From the NCBI RefSeq assembly GCF_900184935.1, contig NZ_FXYE01000002.1, positions 186,001 to 250,000 on the forward strand: a DNA stretch of 64,000 nt. The letters run 5' to 3'. A program made the translations under genes and the position numbers. Under the pieces are notes generated by a model, which worked only from the letters and a program-made list of their open reading frames with translations, was not told the origin of the DNA and did no database searches. The first letter of the stretch is position 1. The number at the start of each line of letters is the position of its first letter. This DNA comes from Actibacterium lipolyticum (GTDB lineage: Bacteria > Pseudomonadota > Alphaproteobacteria > Rhodobacterales > Rhodobacteraceae). Below are positions 17,243-25,723 of the stretch, one piece after another.

Positions 17243-17926
17243 CTATTCCTCAAAGCCACGCAGAGTGGCGAAGCCCTCCAAAGAGTCGCGTTCGGTGCGG
17301 AAGTTGTTGACCGGGGCGTCTTTATCTTCGACCCCAAGGGCGATGCCGCAGACGACCAGTTCATCTTTGGGCAGGTCCAATGCGGTGTGGGTGACGTCGG
17401 CGTATTTTGCCAGTGCGCCAATGCCACTGGTGGCATAGCCCAAATCCTCGGCCGCTAGGAACAGCGCCATCAGCGCCATGCCCAGATCCATATAGCACCC
17501 TTTGCCCATGTCGGGGTGGATCGTCACGACAATCCCGACAGGCGCGTCAAAGAAGCGATAGTTGCGGTCAAACTGCGCCTTGCGGCCCGCGAAATCGCGC
17601 CGCTCAATCCCAAGGGCTTGGTAAAGCGCATATCCGGCGGCGCGTTGCTTTGCCTTTAGGTCCGCGGGCATCGGTTGTGGAAAATAGGAATATTCCGCGA
17701 CGGTTTCACGCCCGTCTGTGATGGCCCCATCCAGCGCTTGTTTCAGCGCAGACAAAGGCGCACCGGTTAGCGCGTGGAACTTGCCGGGCTGTAAATTCGC
17801 GCCACTGGGCGCTTGGCGTGCCGCGCGCAAAATACGCGCGACATCTTCCTGTGGAAGAGGGGTATCCAAGTATGCCCTGACAGATTTCCGCTGCCAGAGC
17901 ACATTTTCAACGCTGCTTGGGGTCAT
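17243..17926 (-). CDS. nitroreductase-family FMN oxidoreductase
   Basis: A 227-residue NAD(P)H-dependent flavoprotein of the nitroreductase fold. N-terminal VLWQRKSVRAYLDTPLPQEDVARILRAA is the phosphate-binding RKSVRAY motif, followed by QAPSGANLQPGKFH, and near the C-terminus the GIGALAKYADVTHTAL and VVCGIALG segments. The start was set at ATG 17926, which overlaps the bioY stop by ATGA; the longer frame up to 18160 is antisense-free but lies inside bioY. Co-transcription with the biotin transporter is likely, though no biotin-related role is known for this family. Confidence 0.88.
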   Translation of the reverse strand: MTPSSVENVLWQRKSVRAYLDTPLPQEDVARILRAARQAPSGANLQPGKFHALTGAPLSALKQALDGAITDGRETVAEYSYFPQPMPADLKAKQRAAGYALYQALGIERRDFAGRKAQFDRNYRFFDAPVGIVVTIHPDMGKGCYMDLGMALMALFLAAEDLGYATSGIGALAKYADVTHTALDLPKDELVVCGIALGVEDKDAPVNNFRTERDSLEGFATLRGFEE

Positions 17927-18468
17927 GCCCGCGACAGGACACTCTGTGGGCGCGCCTTGGCCAGTGCGGATGTCACCATACCAGCGATGGCCGCTTTCAG
18001 AAGGTCGCCCGGGATGAACGCAGTGGTCAGCGCCGTCGCTTCGGGAATGGTCTTGCCCAACGTGACCGCCATGCCAACGATGCCGAAGATGTACAGCACC
18101 ACGATGCCGCCGATGACAGAGGCAACGCCAGCAACGATTGTCAGCGGGCCATTGCGCCATTTTTCAACGATCAGACCAGTTACAAAGGCCGCGACCGGAA
18201 AGCCGAACAGGAACCCGGCAGAGGGCGACGTGAACAGGCCAAGACCACCACGGCCACCCGACAACAGCGGCAGGCCAAGCGCGACCAACACCAAGAACAA
18301 CAAAACCGCCAGCGCCCCGCGCCGCGCACCCAGAACCGTGCCACACAGCATGACGCCAAGGCTTTGCGCCGTAACGGGGACGCCAAACGCCAAAGTGATT
18401 TTAGGGATAAGGCCAAGGGCAGCGATTAGTGCTGCAAACAAGGCAATCATGGCTACGTTTCGTTCCAT
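17923..18468 (-). CDS. bioY: biotin ECF transporter S component
   Basis: A 181-residue membrane protein with about six hydrophobic helices, the substrate-binding subunit for biotin. Family features: ALIAALGLIPKITLAFGVPVTAQSLGVML at the N-terminus, GLPLLSGGRGGLGLFTSPSAGFLFGFP in the middle, and a C-terminal VTLGKTIPEATALTTAFIPGDLLKA. The neighbouring bioN and bioM encode the transmembrane and ATPase subunits, forming a BioMNY tripartite system as in other alphaproteobacteria. Confidence 0.95.
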   Translation of the reverse strand: MERNVAMIALFAALIAALGLIPKITLAFGVPVTAQSLGVMLCGTVLGARRGALAVLLFLVLVALGLPLLSGGRGGLGLFTSPSAGFLFGFPVAAFVTGLIVEKWRNGPLTIVAGVASVIGGIVVLYIFGIVGMAVTLGKTIPEATALTTAFIPGDLLKAAIAGMVTSALAKARPQSVLSRA

Positions 18469-18495
18469 TATCGGTATTTCCTTTACTTCAATGCC

Positions 18496-19092
18496 CTAAA
18501 GCCCACCACGGGCTTTCAGGGCTTCGGCGACATGCTCTGCATCGTCGATCGCCAAAACGGTGAATGGCATGACGATTTGCCATTTAGCTCTTTTCGCGGA
18601 TCGAGCGCGCCACGATTGTGTCAACTGCCCCCCCTTTTCCGCCAATGCTGGGGTAAACCGGATTACCAACGCGATACTAAGCTCTAACGCCCGCGTGTTC
18701 AGCCCGAAGGCGCGCAGCGGGGTCGCCAGCCATTTCACGACATCAATCATGTCTGACAGCTTTGTCGTCATGGTGACAAGGTTCGCCAGCCCCACGGCTG
18801 TGATCAGCCGCATGGCGATAACCGCGCCTTCGATCGCAGTGCCCGTTACGACGTGCCAAACAAAGATGACGGCCAAGAACGGCCAAAGCACGAATAAACG
18901 GCGTAGCCCCGCCAACAAGAACACATGCCCCGGCAAGGCATAAAGCGCGATACACCCGAACAGGGTTGCCGCGTGAAAGATCAGCCCGTCTGCGGCGAAC
19001 AGGACCATCGTCGCCACGCAAAGCCCGGCAAGTTTCGCACCTGCCGGCCAGCGATGTGCCCAGGTTTCAACTGGCGAGGTCAGAGATATCAT
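18496..19092 (-). CDS. bioN: ECF transporter transmembrane (T) component
   Basis: A 198-residue membrane protein of the CbiQ/BioN family with about five hydrophobic segments. The coupling motif region reads ELSIALVIRFTPALAEKGGQLTQSWRARSAKR, with the Ala-Arg-rich cytosolic helix that contacts the ATPase. The start is uncertain: ATG 19092 has GGAG 6 bp upstream, while ATG 19095 or TTG 19104 are also in frame. The gene overlaps the end of bioM by about 26 bp, so translation is probably coupled. Confidence 0.9.
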   Translation of the reverse strand: MISLTSPVETWAHRWPAGAKLAGLCVATMVLFAADGLIFHAATLFGCIALYALPGHVFLLAGLRRLFVLWPFLAVIFVWHVVTGTAIEGAVIAMRLITAVGLANLVTMTTKLSDMIDVVKWLATPLRAFGLNTRALELSIALVIRFTPALAEKGGQLTQSWRARSAKRAKWQIVMPFTVLAIDDAEHVAEALKARGGL

Positions 19093-19831
19093 CATCCTCT
19101 CCAATCTCGTTCATACGTTGGGTAAAAGCGCCAAGCGTCGGTGCGGCGGGGCCATCTTGGGCCACCCGCCCCTGTTCAAGCCAGATCACGCGGTCATACC
19201 CGGCAAGGCATGCGGGATCGTGGGTGATATGCACCAACCGCGCCTCTGCCCGATCCAGATAGCGGCTTAGCTGGGCTTTGGTCGGGATGTCCAAACCTGA
19301 AAACGGTTCGTCCAGAATGATAACTTCGGGCTTCATCGCAAGGATCGACATCAGGCAGACCAACTGCTTTTGCCCTTGGGACAGCTGGTAAACAGCGGCC
19401 TTGGCCCAGTGTTCCTTTTCAAACAAGCGCAGAATGCCAACCACACCCTCGGCCACCTGCGCCTTGCTAAGACCCAGTTGCGTCAGGCCAAAGGCCAGCT
19501 CTTCTTCGACGGTTGGAAAGATGATCTGATGATCTGGGTTCTGGAACAGAATTCCCACCTTGCCGATTGCCGCCTTGCGGTCGTTCAGCACATCAATTCC
19601 GGCAATTTCCACCACACCTTCGGTGGGTGCGATCAGCCCGGCCATAACGCGGGCAAGCGTGGTCTTCCCCGACCCGTTGCGCCCCACAATGCCGATGCGG
19701 CGTTCGTTTGCATCAAACGAAATGCCATCAAGGATCAGTTTGTCATCAAGGCGCAAACAGACATCGGACAGGTGAAGCGCCGCCTTTGAGGCGGCTGGCT
19801 GAAAACGCGTGTTCCGGTCATCCATGGTCAT
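19067..19831 (-). CDS. bioM: ECF transporter ATP-binding component
   Basis: A ~254-residue ABC ATPase that energises biotin uptake. Walker A GRNGSGKTT, Q-loop region LFQNPDHQIIFPTVEEELAFG, signature LSQGQKQLV, Walker B VIILDEPFSGLD and the H-loop VHITHDP are all present. The Q-x-x-D-x-Q-I-I pattern is typical of ECF ATPases. The start is not certain: ATG 19831 and ATG 19825 are both in frame with weak ribosome-binding sites. It is the first gene of bioM-bioN-bioY. Confidence 0.92.
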   Translation of the reverse strand: MTMDDRNTRFQPAASKAALHLSDVCLRLDDKLILDGISFDANERRIGIVGRNGSGKTTLARVMAGLIAPTEGVVEIAGIDVLNDRKAAIGKVGILFQNPDHQIIFPTVEEELAFGLTQLGLSKAQVAEGVVGILRLFEKEHWAKAAVYQLSQGQKQLVCLMSILAMKPEVIILDEPFSGLDIPTKAQLSRYLDRAEARLVHITHDPACLAGYDRVIWLEQGRVAQDGPAAPTLGAFTQRMNEIGEDDDISDLAS

Positions 19832-20007
19832 GCGGTTGATGCAACTACCTGTGAAAGGCCAACCGCAACTGCGGCCAAGCATTTTTCAGCATATCGGGCG
19901 CGCGAACACCTGATCGCCAATAAGGGTCCAGCCCAATTTCATGCGGGTTTATACCGCGTTCACAAAGGGCTTCAAGCTGCGTTTCTGCTGAAAAAACCTG
20001 TTAGCGT

Positions 20008-21561
20008 CTAAACGTCCAGCGCATCCCGAACCGCCTGAGCCAACGCAGCCTGACGGTAAGGTTTGCGCAAAAGATGCAGGTTCTTTGAGGCCAGCTTGTC
20101 CCCATGCAGCAACTCTTCGGCGTAGCCTGAGGTCAGCAAGACCCGCGTATCGGGAAGGCTTTCTTGCACAAAAGCGGCCACATCATACCCCGACGAACCA
20201 CCGGGCATGACAAGGTCAGTGAAAACCAGATCAAAGGTTTGATCTTGTTGCAGCATCTCAATCGCGATGGTGCCATTTTCCGCGGTCACGACGGTATATC
20301 CCAACGACTCTAGCCGGGTGCGCGTCAGCCGCCGCACGCGTTCATCGTCTTCGACGACCAGAATCCGCTCTCCCACCACGGCCGAGGCGTTTTCAGATGG
20401 GTCTTCGCGTTGGAACACGTCGCCGTCTTCGGTGTGGCGTGGCAAATAAACATTCACCGTCGTGCCCTTGCCGACCTCGCTATAGATCGTGGTGTGGCCA
20501 CCGGATTGCCGCGAAAACCCATAAACCATCGAAAGGCCAAGGCCGGTGCCCTGACCAACCTCTTTGGTGGTGAAGAACGGTTCAAACACCCGCTCTATCA
20601 CGTCTTTGGGCATGCCGCTGCCCGTATCCGTGACCGAGATTTGAACGTAATCGCCAAGGCTTAGCCCTATATCATCGGCTAAGAAATTCTCTCCAAGCCG
20701 GATGTTTTGCGTTTCCAAAACCAAACGCCCGCCCCCCGGCATCGCGTCCCGCGCGTTTACCGCAAGGTTCACAATCGCGCTTTCAACTTGCGCCGGGTCC
20801 ACCTTCAGCAACCAAGGTTCATCGGCGATGGCCGTGCTTAACTCTACGGTTGCGCCAAGGGTGCGTTTCAACATGTCCGTCAGGCCATGGATAAGCGCGG
20901 TCAGGTCGATGACTTGGGGTTCAAGCGGGCTGCGACGTGCAAAGGCCAGCAAACGTTCGGTCAAACGCGCGCCAAGATCGGCGGCCTCTTGCGCCTCTTT
21001 CAGCAGACCAAGCTTGCCCGGCTCGTCCTCTAACTGCATTTCCAACAGTTCAAGGTTCCCCACAATAACCGTTAGCAAGTTATTGAAATCATGGGCAACC
21101 CCGCCGGTCAGCTGCCCGATTGCATCCATCTTTTGAACCTGACGCAATGCGCCTTCGGCCTGTTTGCGTTCGGTCAGATCGTGGATGATGCCGGTGAAAT
21201 AGATTTCGCCGTCGACGCGGAATTCACCAACCGAAAGATGCATCGGGAATTGCGAACCATCCTTGCGCCGCCCGGTGATTTCGCGCCCTATCCCGATGAT
21301 CTTCCGGGTTCCGGTGGTCAGGTAATTGCGCAGGTAGCCATCGTGGTTCAGGCGATGTTCATCCGACATCAGGAATTTGACGTTACGCCCGATGAATTCT
21401 TCGACGTCATATTGAAAGAGCGTCGCGGCGGCGGGGTTGACCGTTTGGATCAACCCGCGGTCACTGATAATTATAATGCCATCCACCGCCGACGATAGAA
21501 GAGCTTCGAACTTGCCATCCTGTTGCAGGGCCGACGGCGTAAGCTGTTCATTCGCATTCAT
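20008..21561 (-). CDS. hybrid FixL-like haem-PAS sensor histidine kinase with receiver domain
   Basis: A 517-residue protein with PAS (about residues 17-130), HisKA and HATPase (His157 in GGVAHDFNNLL; GSGMPKDVIERVFEPFFTTK), and a C-terminal receiver (ILVVEDDERVRRL; FDLVFTDLVMPGG). The PAS matches FixL closely: NHDGYLRNYLTTG then IIGIGR and FPMHLSVGE. His73 corresponds to the haem-ligating His200 of Bradyrhizobium FixL and Arg93, exactly 20 residues later, to Arg220 that contacts O2. No membrane helices are seen, so it is probably a cytosolic oxygen sensor. With the FixK-like and OmpR-type neighbours it resembles Rhizobium etli hFixL. Confidence 0.92.
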   Translation of the reverse strand: MNANEQLTPSALQQDGKFEALLSSAVDGIIIISDRGLIQTVNPAAATLFQYDVEEFIGRNVKFLMSDEHRLNHDGYLRNYLTTGTRKIIGIGREITGRRKDGSQFPMHLSVGEFRVDGEIYFTGIIHDLTERKQAEGALRQVQKMDAIGQLTGGVAHDFNNLLTVIVGNLELLEMQLEDEPGKLGLLKEAQEAADLGARLTERLLAFARRSPLEPQVIDLTALIHGLTDMLKRTLGATVELSTAIADEPWLLKVDPAQVESAIVNLAVNARDAMPGGGRLVLETQNIRLGENFLADDIGLSLGDYVQISVTDTGSGMPKDVIERVFEPFFTTKEVGQGTGLGLSMVYGFSRQSGGHTTIYSEVGKGTTVNVYLPRHTEDGDVFQREDPSENASAVVGERILVVEDDERVRRLTRTRLESLGYTVVTAENGTIAIEMLQQDQTFDLVFTDLVMPGGSSGYDVAAFVQESLPDTRVLLTSGYAEELLHGDKLASKNLHLLRKPYRQAALAQAVRDALDV

Positions 21562-21574
21562 TTATATGTCGCTC

Positions 21575-21590
21575 GCCAAAGTTGTTTGGC
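21575..21590. promoter_or_regulatory. inverted repeat just upstream of the hybrid kinase gene
   Basis: GCCAAA-gttg-TTTGGC, 6-bp perfect arms, 14 bp before the kinase ATG. It could be a 5'-leader hairpin or an operator; evidence is limited to the symmetry. Confidence 0.25.
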
Positions 21591-21730
21591 AAAGCTTATC
21601 AGTTTTTTTTCAACAATTAATACCCAGTAGTTTTTTCGCGCCCTGTCACGACATCTGAAAACTGGCACACCGCTTACAAAACTTTTTAAAACAGATACTT
21701 ATGACTTTTCGGCTTTTCGGCCTATGACCC

Positions 21731-22411
21731 TCAGTCGCATTCAGCATAATCCAAAAGCTGGTCTGCATTCAGCACGATCAGCGCTTTGTTCCCTTCCAGC
21801 GCGATGACCTTTTCGGCGCGCAGTTGAGAGAATGTGCGGCTTACCGTTTCGGTTGTCAGGCCAAGAAAATCAGCGATATCAGACCGTGTCATGGGCAGCT
21901 TTACGTGTGTATATGCGCCCAGTTCTTCGCCAAGACGGTCAGACAGAACCATCAGGAACGAGGCAATCTTTTCACGTGCCGATTTGCGGCCAAGCATCAT
22001 AAAGTGGTCTTGCATCGCGCTGATTTCGCGCAAAGCCGCCTGATACAAACGGTCGCGCAGTTCAGGGTCAACACCGCCCGCTTTTTTCGGATCGACCGAA
22101 TGTTCGACCACTTCGGCAGACGCGATCGCGTCGCATTCGGACATGTGATAGCCAAGGCTTGAAAACCCAATAATATCGCCGGGCAGGCCGAACGCGATGA
22201 CCTGACGACGGCCGTTTTCAAGTACGCGGGTCAGGCGAAGTACGCCGGTTTTCACTTCAAAAACGCTGTTTGCATCGTCCCCTTCGCGGAACAAGCACTT
22301 GCCTGTCGCGATCTCGCGTTTCTTTTCTGCGTCGCCACCTTGGAAAGAAGAGACTGCAAATTTATTGTGTGCCGCGGCTTCGTAAAATTCGTTTGGGTTA
22401 GTTACGTACAT
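21731..22411 (-). CDS. fixK: Crp/Fnr-family regulator, FixK-like
   Basis: A 226-residue regulator with a cyclic-nucleotide-binding-like domain (about 45-140; GKCLFREGDDANSVFEVKTG, RRQVIAFGLPGDIIGF) and an HTH (MTRSDIADFLGLTTETVSRTFSQL, about 173-196) with the E-x-x-S-R recognition helix of the Fnr/FixK group. It lacks the N-terminal cysteine cluster of Fnr, having only three scattered Cys, so direct oxygen sensing by an Fe-S cluster is unlikely. The start at ATG 22411 has an excellent AGGAGGCGACA site; the frame runs on to 22507 without support. A triple direct repeat lies 66 bp upstream. Confidence 0.85.
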   Translation of the reverse strand: MYVTNPNEFYEAAAHNKFAVSSFQGGDAEKKREIATGKCLFREGDDANSVFEVKTGVLRLTRVLENGRRQVIAFGLPGDIIGFSSLGYHMSECDAIASAEVVEHSVDPKKAGGVDPELRDRLYQAALREISAMQDHFMMLGRKSAREKIASFLMVLSDRLGEELGAYTHVKLPMTRSDIADFLGLTTETVSRTFSQLRAEKVIALEGNKALIVLNADQLLDYAECD

Positions 22412-22476
22412 TGTCGCCTCCTGTTCGCTGTTAAGGCCACTTTGACGTGCGTATGTCGCAACCGTTCCCGTATTGG

Positions 22477-22502
22477 TGTAAGAAATTGTATGGAATTGTA
22501 TC
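22477..22502 (-). promoter_or_regulatory. triple direct repeat upstream of fixK (K-box-like)
   Basis: On the minus strand three hexamers in direct orientation at a 10-bp period: GATACA, then ATTC, CATACA, ATTT, CTTACA. From memory the R. etli K-box bound by the OmpR-type regulator FxkR is GTTACA-N4-GTTACA, so each unit differs from it by one or two bases. It lies 66-91 bp upstream of the fixK-like ATG, in the gap shared with the divergent response regulator. Confidence 0.6.
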
Positions 22503-22579
22503 AACATCAGCTATGACATAGAAAGCCGTTCTGATACGCGCAGTTACTGCGGAATTATTGTCTATTTGTGTGGGCGAAC

Positions 22580-23341
22580 ATGGTCGGAAAAAAAGTTCTG
22601 GTCGTAGATGATGACCCTAAAATCCGTGCGCTTATCCGTAAGTGCCTTGATATCGAAGGCTTAGCCGTCGTCGAAGCAGCGGATGTGCCATCCGCCTTTG
22701 CGCAACTAGAATCAGAAGCCTTCGACCTGATCACACTTGATCTGCACCTTGGTGGTGGCGACGGGTTCGATGTGGCGCGTCAGGTTCGATACAGCTCGGA
22801 CATCCCGATCATTATGGTGACCGGCAAGGACGATGTGATTGACCGCGTGGTCGGGCTGGAAATCGGCGCCGATGACTACATCACCAAACCTTTCCATGTG
22901 CGCGAGTTTTTGGCCCGTGTCCGTTCGGTGCTGCGCCGCGCTGAAACGCGCGAACGGTCGGCCCCTGCAGCGCCAGAGACGCCAGCCGATCCTGAAGCCG
23001 GGGTTGAGTTTGATGGCCTGATCGCCCGCAGTGAACGCCTGGAACTGCTGGATCGTGACGGGACCGCGATTGAACTGACCAGCGGTGACTTCAAACTGCT
23101 GAACGCGTTTTTGCAAAACCCAAAGAAGGCACTTTCGCGCGAACGCATCATGGACCTGATCGACGGCCCTGAATGGAACCCGCTGGATCGCACCATCGAC
23201 AATCAGGTCGCGCGGCTTCGCAAAAAGATCGAACGGGATCCGATGCGCCCTGCCCTGATCAAAACCGTTCGCGGTGTGGGCTATATTTTGGCGGCGGATG
23301 TTGTGCGCACAGGTGCCGGTGCCGCGTCAAAGCGCGCCTGA
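22580..23341 (+). CDS. OmpR-family response regulator, FxkR-like
   Basis: A 253-residue response regulator with an N-terminal receiver (VLVVDDDPKIRALI, phospho-acceptor Asp54 in ITLDLHLGGG, Lys in ITKPFHVRE) and a C-terminal winged helix (about 150-245; LTSGDFKLLNAFLQNPKKALSRERIMDLI, then TIDNQVARLRKKIE and IKTVRGVGYIL). The ATG at 22580 gives a standard N-terminus; GTG 22568 is in frame. It is divergent from the FixK-like gene, next to the hybrid FixL-like kinase, as expected for FxkR, which in R. etli activates fixK. The 3' end overlaps the convergent protease gene by 15 bp. Confidence 0.88.
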   Translation: MVGKKVLVVDDDPKIRALIRKCLDIEGLAVVEAADVPSAFAQLESEAFDLITLDLHLGGGDGFDVARQVRYSSDIPIIMVTGKDDVIDRVVGLEIGADDYITKPFHVREFLARVRSVLRRAETRERSAPAAPETPADPEAGVEFDGLIARSERLELLDRDGTAIELTSGDFKLLNAFLQNPKKALSRERIMDLIDGPEWNPLDRTIDNQVARLRKKIERDPMRPALIKTVRGVGYILAADVVRTGAGAASKRA

Positions 23342-24502
23342 GGCCTCCACTTTCGCTAAATCCGGGTCCGGCTGCTGTGCGTCCAGTTGGCGAAAGACCG
23401 ACAGGTACGCGGCCAAATCGGACAGTGTGATAACCCCGCGAAGCTGACCAGCCTCTGTCACCAAAAATTTGCGTCGTCCTGTTTCCAACACCCTTTGAAC
23501 CAGCCACTTGGTCGTGGCATGGGGCGATATCGCGTTTTCCTCGGCCACGCTGATAAACACGTCGCCTACGGTGGTACTGGGCCAATGCTCGCGGTCGATT
23601 TTCTTCAGAAGGTGGATGTCGATATAACCCAAAAGGTCTTGGCCATCGACCACGGGAACAAAGCTGACGGCGTGATGCAGCATGACCCGGTTCACCAGTT
23701 CGGCCAGTGTGCTGGAGGGGGCAACCGTCCACGGTGTTACCGTCATGATCGACGCGATGGTCTTGGATCGCAGCGCCGTCTTAAGGCGCATCCGCTGTTC
23801 GGCCCCGCGCGATAACAACAACAGCGACAGCCCAACGATGATCACCCAGATCCCACCGATCTGCGCCCCCGCAAACAACGCCCCCACGCCCACAGCCATC
23901 GCCGTGTAAGAGATGATGGCGGTCAGGTGCACAGCGTGCCGGGTCGCAGACATCAAGTCGCCAGAGCGTTGCCACAACAGCGCGCGCAACATCCGCCCCC
24001 CATCCAAGGGATAGGCAGGCAGCAGATTTATAAGGGCAAGTCCAAGGTTGATTGCCACAAGGCAATTGATCAACGCCTCAAGCGCGGGCGGCACGTTCAA
24101 CAGCGCCCCAACCTGCCCCACGACCCAAAAACCAGCCGCCGCCACAAAGCTGATCGCGGGCCCCGCTGCGGCCACCCAGAATTCAGGGACTGGGGCGTGA
24201 ACCTCTATGTCGACGTCCCCGACGCCACCGAACAGGAACAGCGTGATGGCTCCGCCGCCGACCCCAAAGTGGCGCGCAACAGCGGTGTGGGACAGTTCGT
24301 GCAATAAAAGTGACAGGATCAACCCCAGCAGCGCGGCAATTGCCAACGGCAGATAGGTGCCGGGGCCAAAACCTGAAATCGCCTGCGGGAAATAGCCGGT
24401 GGAAAAGCTCCAAACAACAATCAGGGTCAGCAAAAACCAGCTTGGGTCGGCCTTGATAGGACAGCCCAGCAGCGTAATCAGTTTGACAGACCTGAAGTGC
24501 AT
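23327..24502 (-). CDS. site-2 protease (M50) with two CBS domains
   Basis: A ~391-residue membrane metalloprotease. The zinc motif is LLLHELSHTAVARHFG, and the third ligand lies in NLLPAYPLDGGRML. Hydrophobic segments surround both. The C-terminal ~150 residues form two CBS modules (SIMTVTPWTVAPSSTLAELV; VGDVFISVAEENAISPH), which often bind adenine nucleotides. The start chosen is ATG 24502 (MHFRSVKLITLLGCPIKADPSW, typical N-terminus), but ATG 24559 is possible. Tail-to-tail overlap with the FxkR-like gene. Regulated intramembrane proteolysis is inferred; the substrate is unknown. Confidence 0.88.
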   Translation of the reverse strand: MHFRSVKLITLLGCPIKADPSWFLLTLIVVWSFSTGYFPQAISGFGPGTYLPLAIAALLGLILSLLLHELSHTAVARHFGVGGGAITLFLFGGVGDVDIEVHAPVPEFWVAAAGPAISFVAAAGFWVVGQVGALLNVPPALEALINCLVAINLGLALINLLPAYPLDGGRMLRALLWQRSGDLMSATRHAVHLTAIISYTAMAVGVGALFAGAQIGGIWVIIVGLSLLLLSRGAEQRMRLKTALRSKTIASIMTVTPWTVAPSSTLAELVNRVMLHHAVSFVPVVDGQDLLGYIDIHLLKKIDREHWPSTTVGDVFISVAEENAISPHATTKWLVQRVLETGRRKFLVTEAGQLRGVITLSDLAAYLSVFRQLDAQQPDPDLAKVEASGAL

Positions 24503-24602
24503 GTATTTTCCAAACTCACTGACCTGCTTAGGGTACCGAGTTCGGAACGCTACTTTCATTGAGGTATATCAATGTGGCGCCGGAAACCGCTGCGCGGGCG
24601 GC

Positions 24603-25637
24603 TCACTTTTTGCGGCCAAGCCAGCGCGCGGCGATGGGCGCGCCCGTGATCACCAGAATAATCCGCGTCAGGTGATGGACGATAACAAACCCAAGATCCG
24701 CGCCTGCGACGATCGCCAGCACCGTCATCTCGGCCTGACCACCGGGCGCGAAGGCCAGAAAAGCTTCGACCGGTTGGGCAAGACCGGTCAGGACAATCAC
24801 CTCTGTCAGAAGGGCGGCAAGCACGGCAAGGATCACGACAAAGGCGACACCGGACAGAACGTCATGGCGCAGCTCTCGCAAGGTGACCCCGACGTAGTAA
24901 ACACCGATCCCCATGCCGATAAAGAACTGCGCGGCCAAGATCGCTTCGGCCGGCGGGCGGTGATGGATAACACCACCAAGCGACAATACAGCCGTGACAA
25001 TCATCGGCCCAAGGATGGATGCACCAAACAGCCCGATCCTTTCGCCGCCTTTCCAACCGATCAACGCAGCACAGACCATTATCGCCATCTCTGACGCCGG
25101 AAGGCTGATCAAAGGTTCGCCAATCGGGTTGGTCAGCGACGCGCCGAAAAGCCCGGATAGGATCACCGGCGCAAGCGTGACGATGATCAGAACCCGCGTC
25201 GCATGGATAAGCGAAAGCGCACGCACATCGCCGCCCGCCTCTTTTCCAAAGATCACCATGTCCTGAAGGCCGCCGGGCATTGCGGCGTAATAGGCCGTGA
25301 CGGGGTCGAATTTGCAGACCTTGGTGAAAAATAGCACCCCGATCAATGCGATCACCGCGATATAGGCTGGGATAAACGCCACCGACAGGGCCATCTGCGG
25401 TAGCTGGCCAACGACCTCGGGCGTGATCGAGGCGCCGACAGCAACGCCAAGGATCGTTCGCGCACCAACAGACACCGGCCCCATCCCCTGAAGCTGCGCC
25501 CCCGCCAGTGCCACAACCAGACAGGCAAACATCGGCCCGAAAAGGAATGGAAGCGGCAAGCCAAGCGCCCAGAACACAGCGGTGCCTATGGCGGCCACAG
25601 CGATGGTTTTCAGGCGGTTAACGGGTATAAACGGCAC
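24603..25637 (-). CDS. AbrB-family membrane protein (DUF/ammonia-monooxygenase-like)
   Basis: A 344-residue integral membrane protein with roughly ten hydrophobic segments and an internal duplication: FWALGLPLPFLFGPMFACLVVALAG in the first half and GERIGLFGASILGPMIVTAVLSL in the second. AMPGGLQDMVIFG and FAPGGQAEMTVLAI are the paired family motifs. Despite the name, these are membrane proteins, possibly transporters. GTG 25637 was chosen because AAGGA stands 6 bp before it; upstream codons overlap the operator region. Divergent from a GntR regulator that may control it. Confidence 0.82.
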   Translation of the reverse strand: MPFIPVNRLKTIAVAAIGTAVFWALGLPLPFLFGPMFACLVVALAGAQLQGMGPVSVGARTILGVAVGASITPEVVGQLPQMALSVAFIPAYIAVIALIGVLFFTKVCKFDPVTAYYAAMPGGLQDMVIFGKEAGGDVRALSLIHATRVLIIVTLAPVILSGLFGASLTNPIGEPLISLPASEMAIMVCAALIGWKGGERIGLFGASILGPMIVTAVLSLGGVIHHRPPAEAILAAQFFIGMGIGVYYVGVTLRELRHDVLSGVAFVVILAVLAALLTEVIVLTGLAQPVEAFLAFAPGGQAEMTVLAIVAGADLGFVIVHHLTRIILVITGAPIAARWLGRKK

Positions 25638-25672
25638 AACACATCCTTGGATTCGGAGCAGGTTGACGGATA

Positions 25673-25690
25673 TGTATCCACCTGTATACA
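25673..25690. promoter_or_regulatory. GntR-type operator between abrB-like and gntR genes
   Basis: TGTATCCA (25673-25680) and the perfect palindrome TGTATACA (25683-25690) are near-identical units with a 10-bp period, located in the divergent gap. TGTATACA-like cores are common operators of FCD-type GntR regulators. Confidence 0.5.
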
Positions 25691-25723
25691 CATGGATGCG
25701 ACACTGCAAGCAGAGTGATATGA

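Noticed and set aside
19832-20007. BioR operator upstream of bioM
   Set aside because: The TTATAGATA-type palindrome expected for alphaproteobacterial BioR was not found in the gap.
22412-22579. Fnr/FixK box (TTGAT-N4-ATCAA)
   Set aside because: Only a partial ATCAA half-site with wrong spacing occurs (TTGTATCAA); it does not form the 14-bp palindrome.
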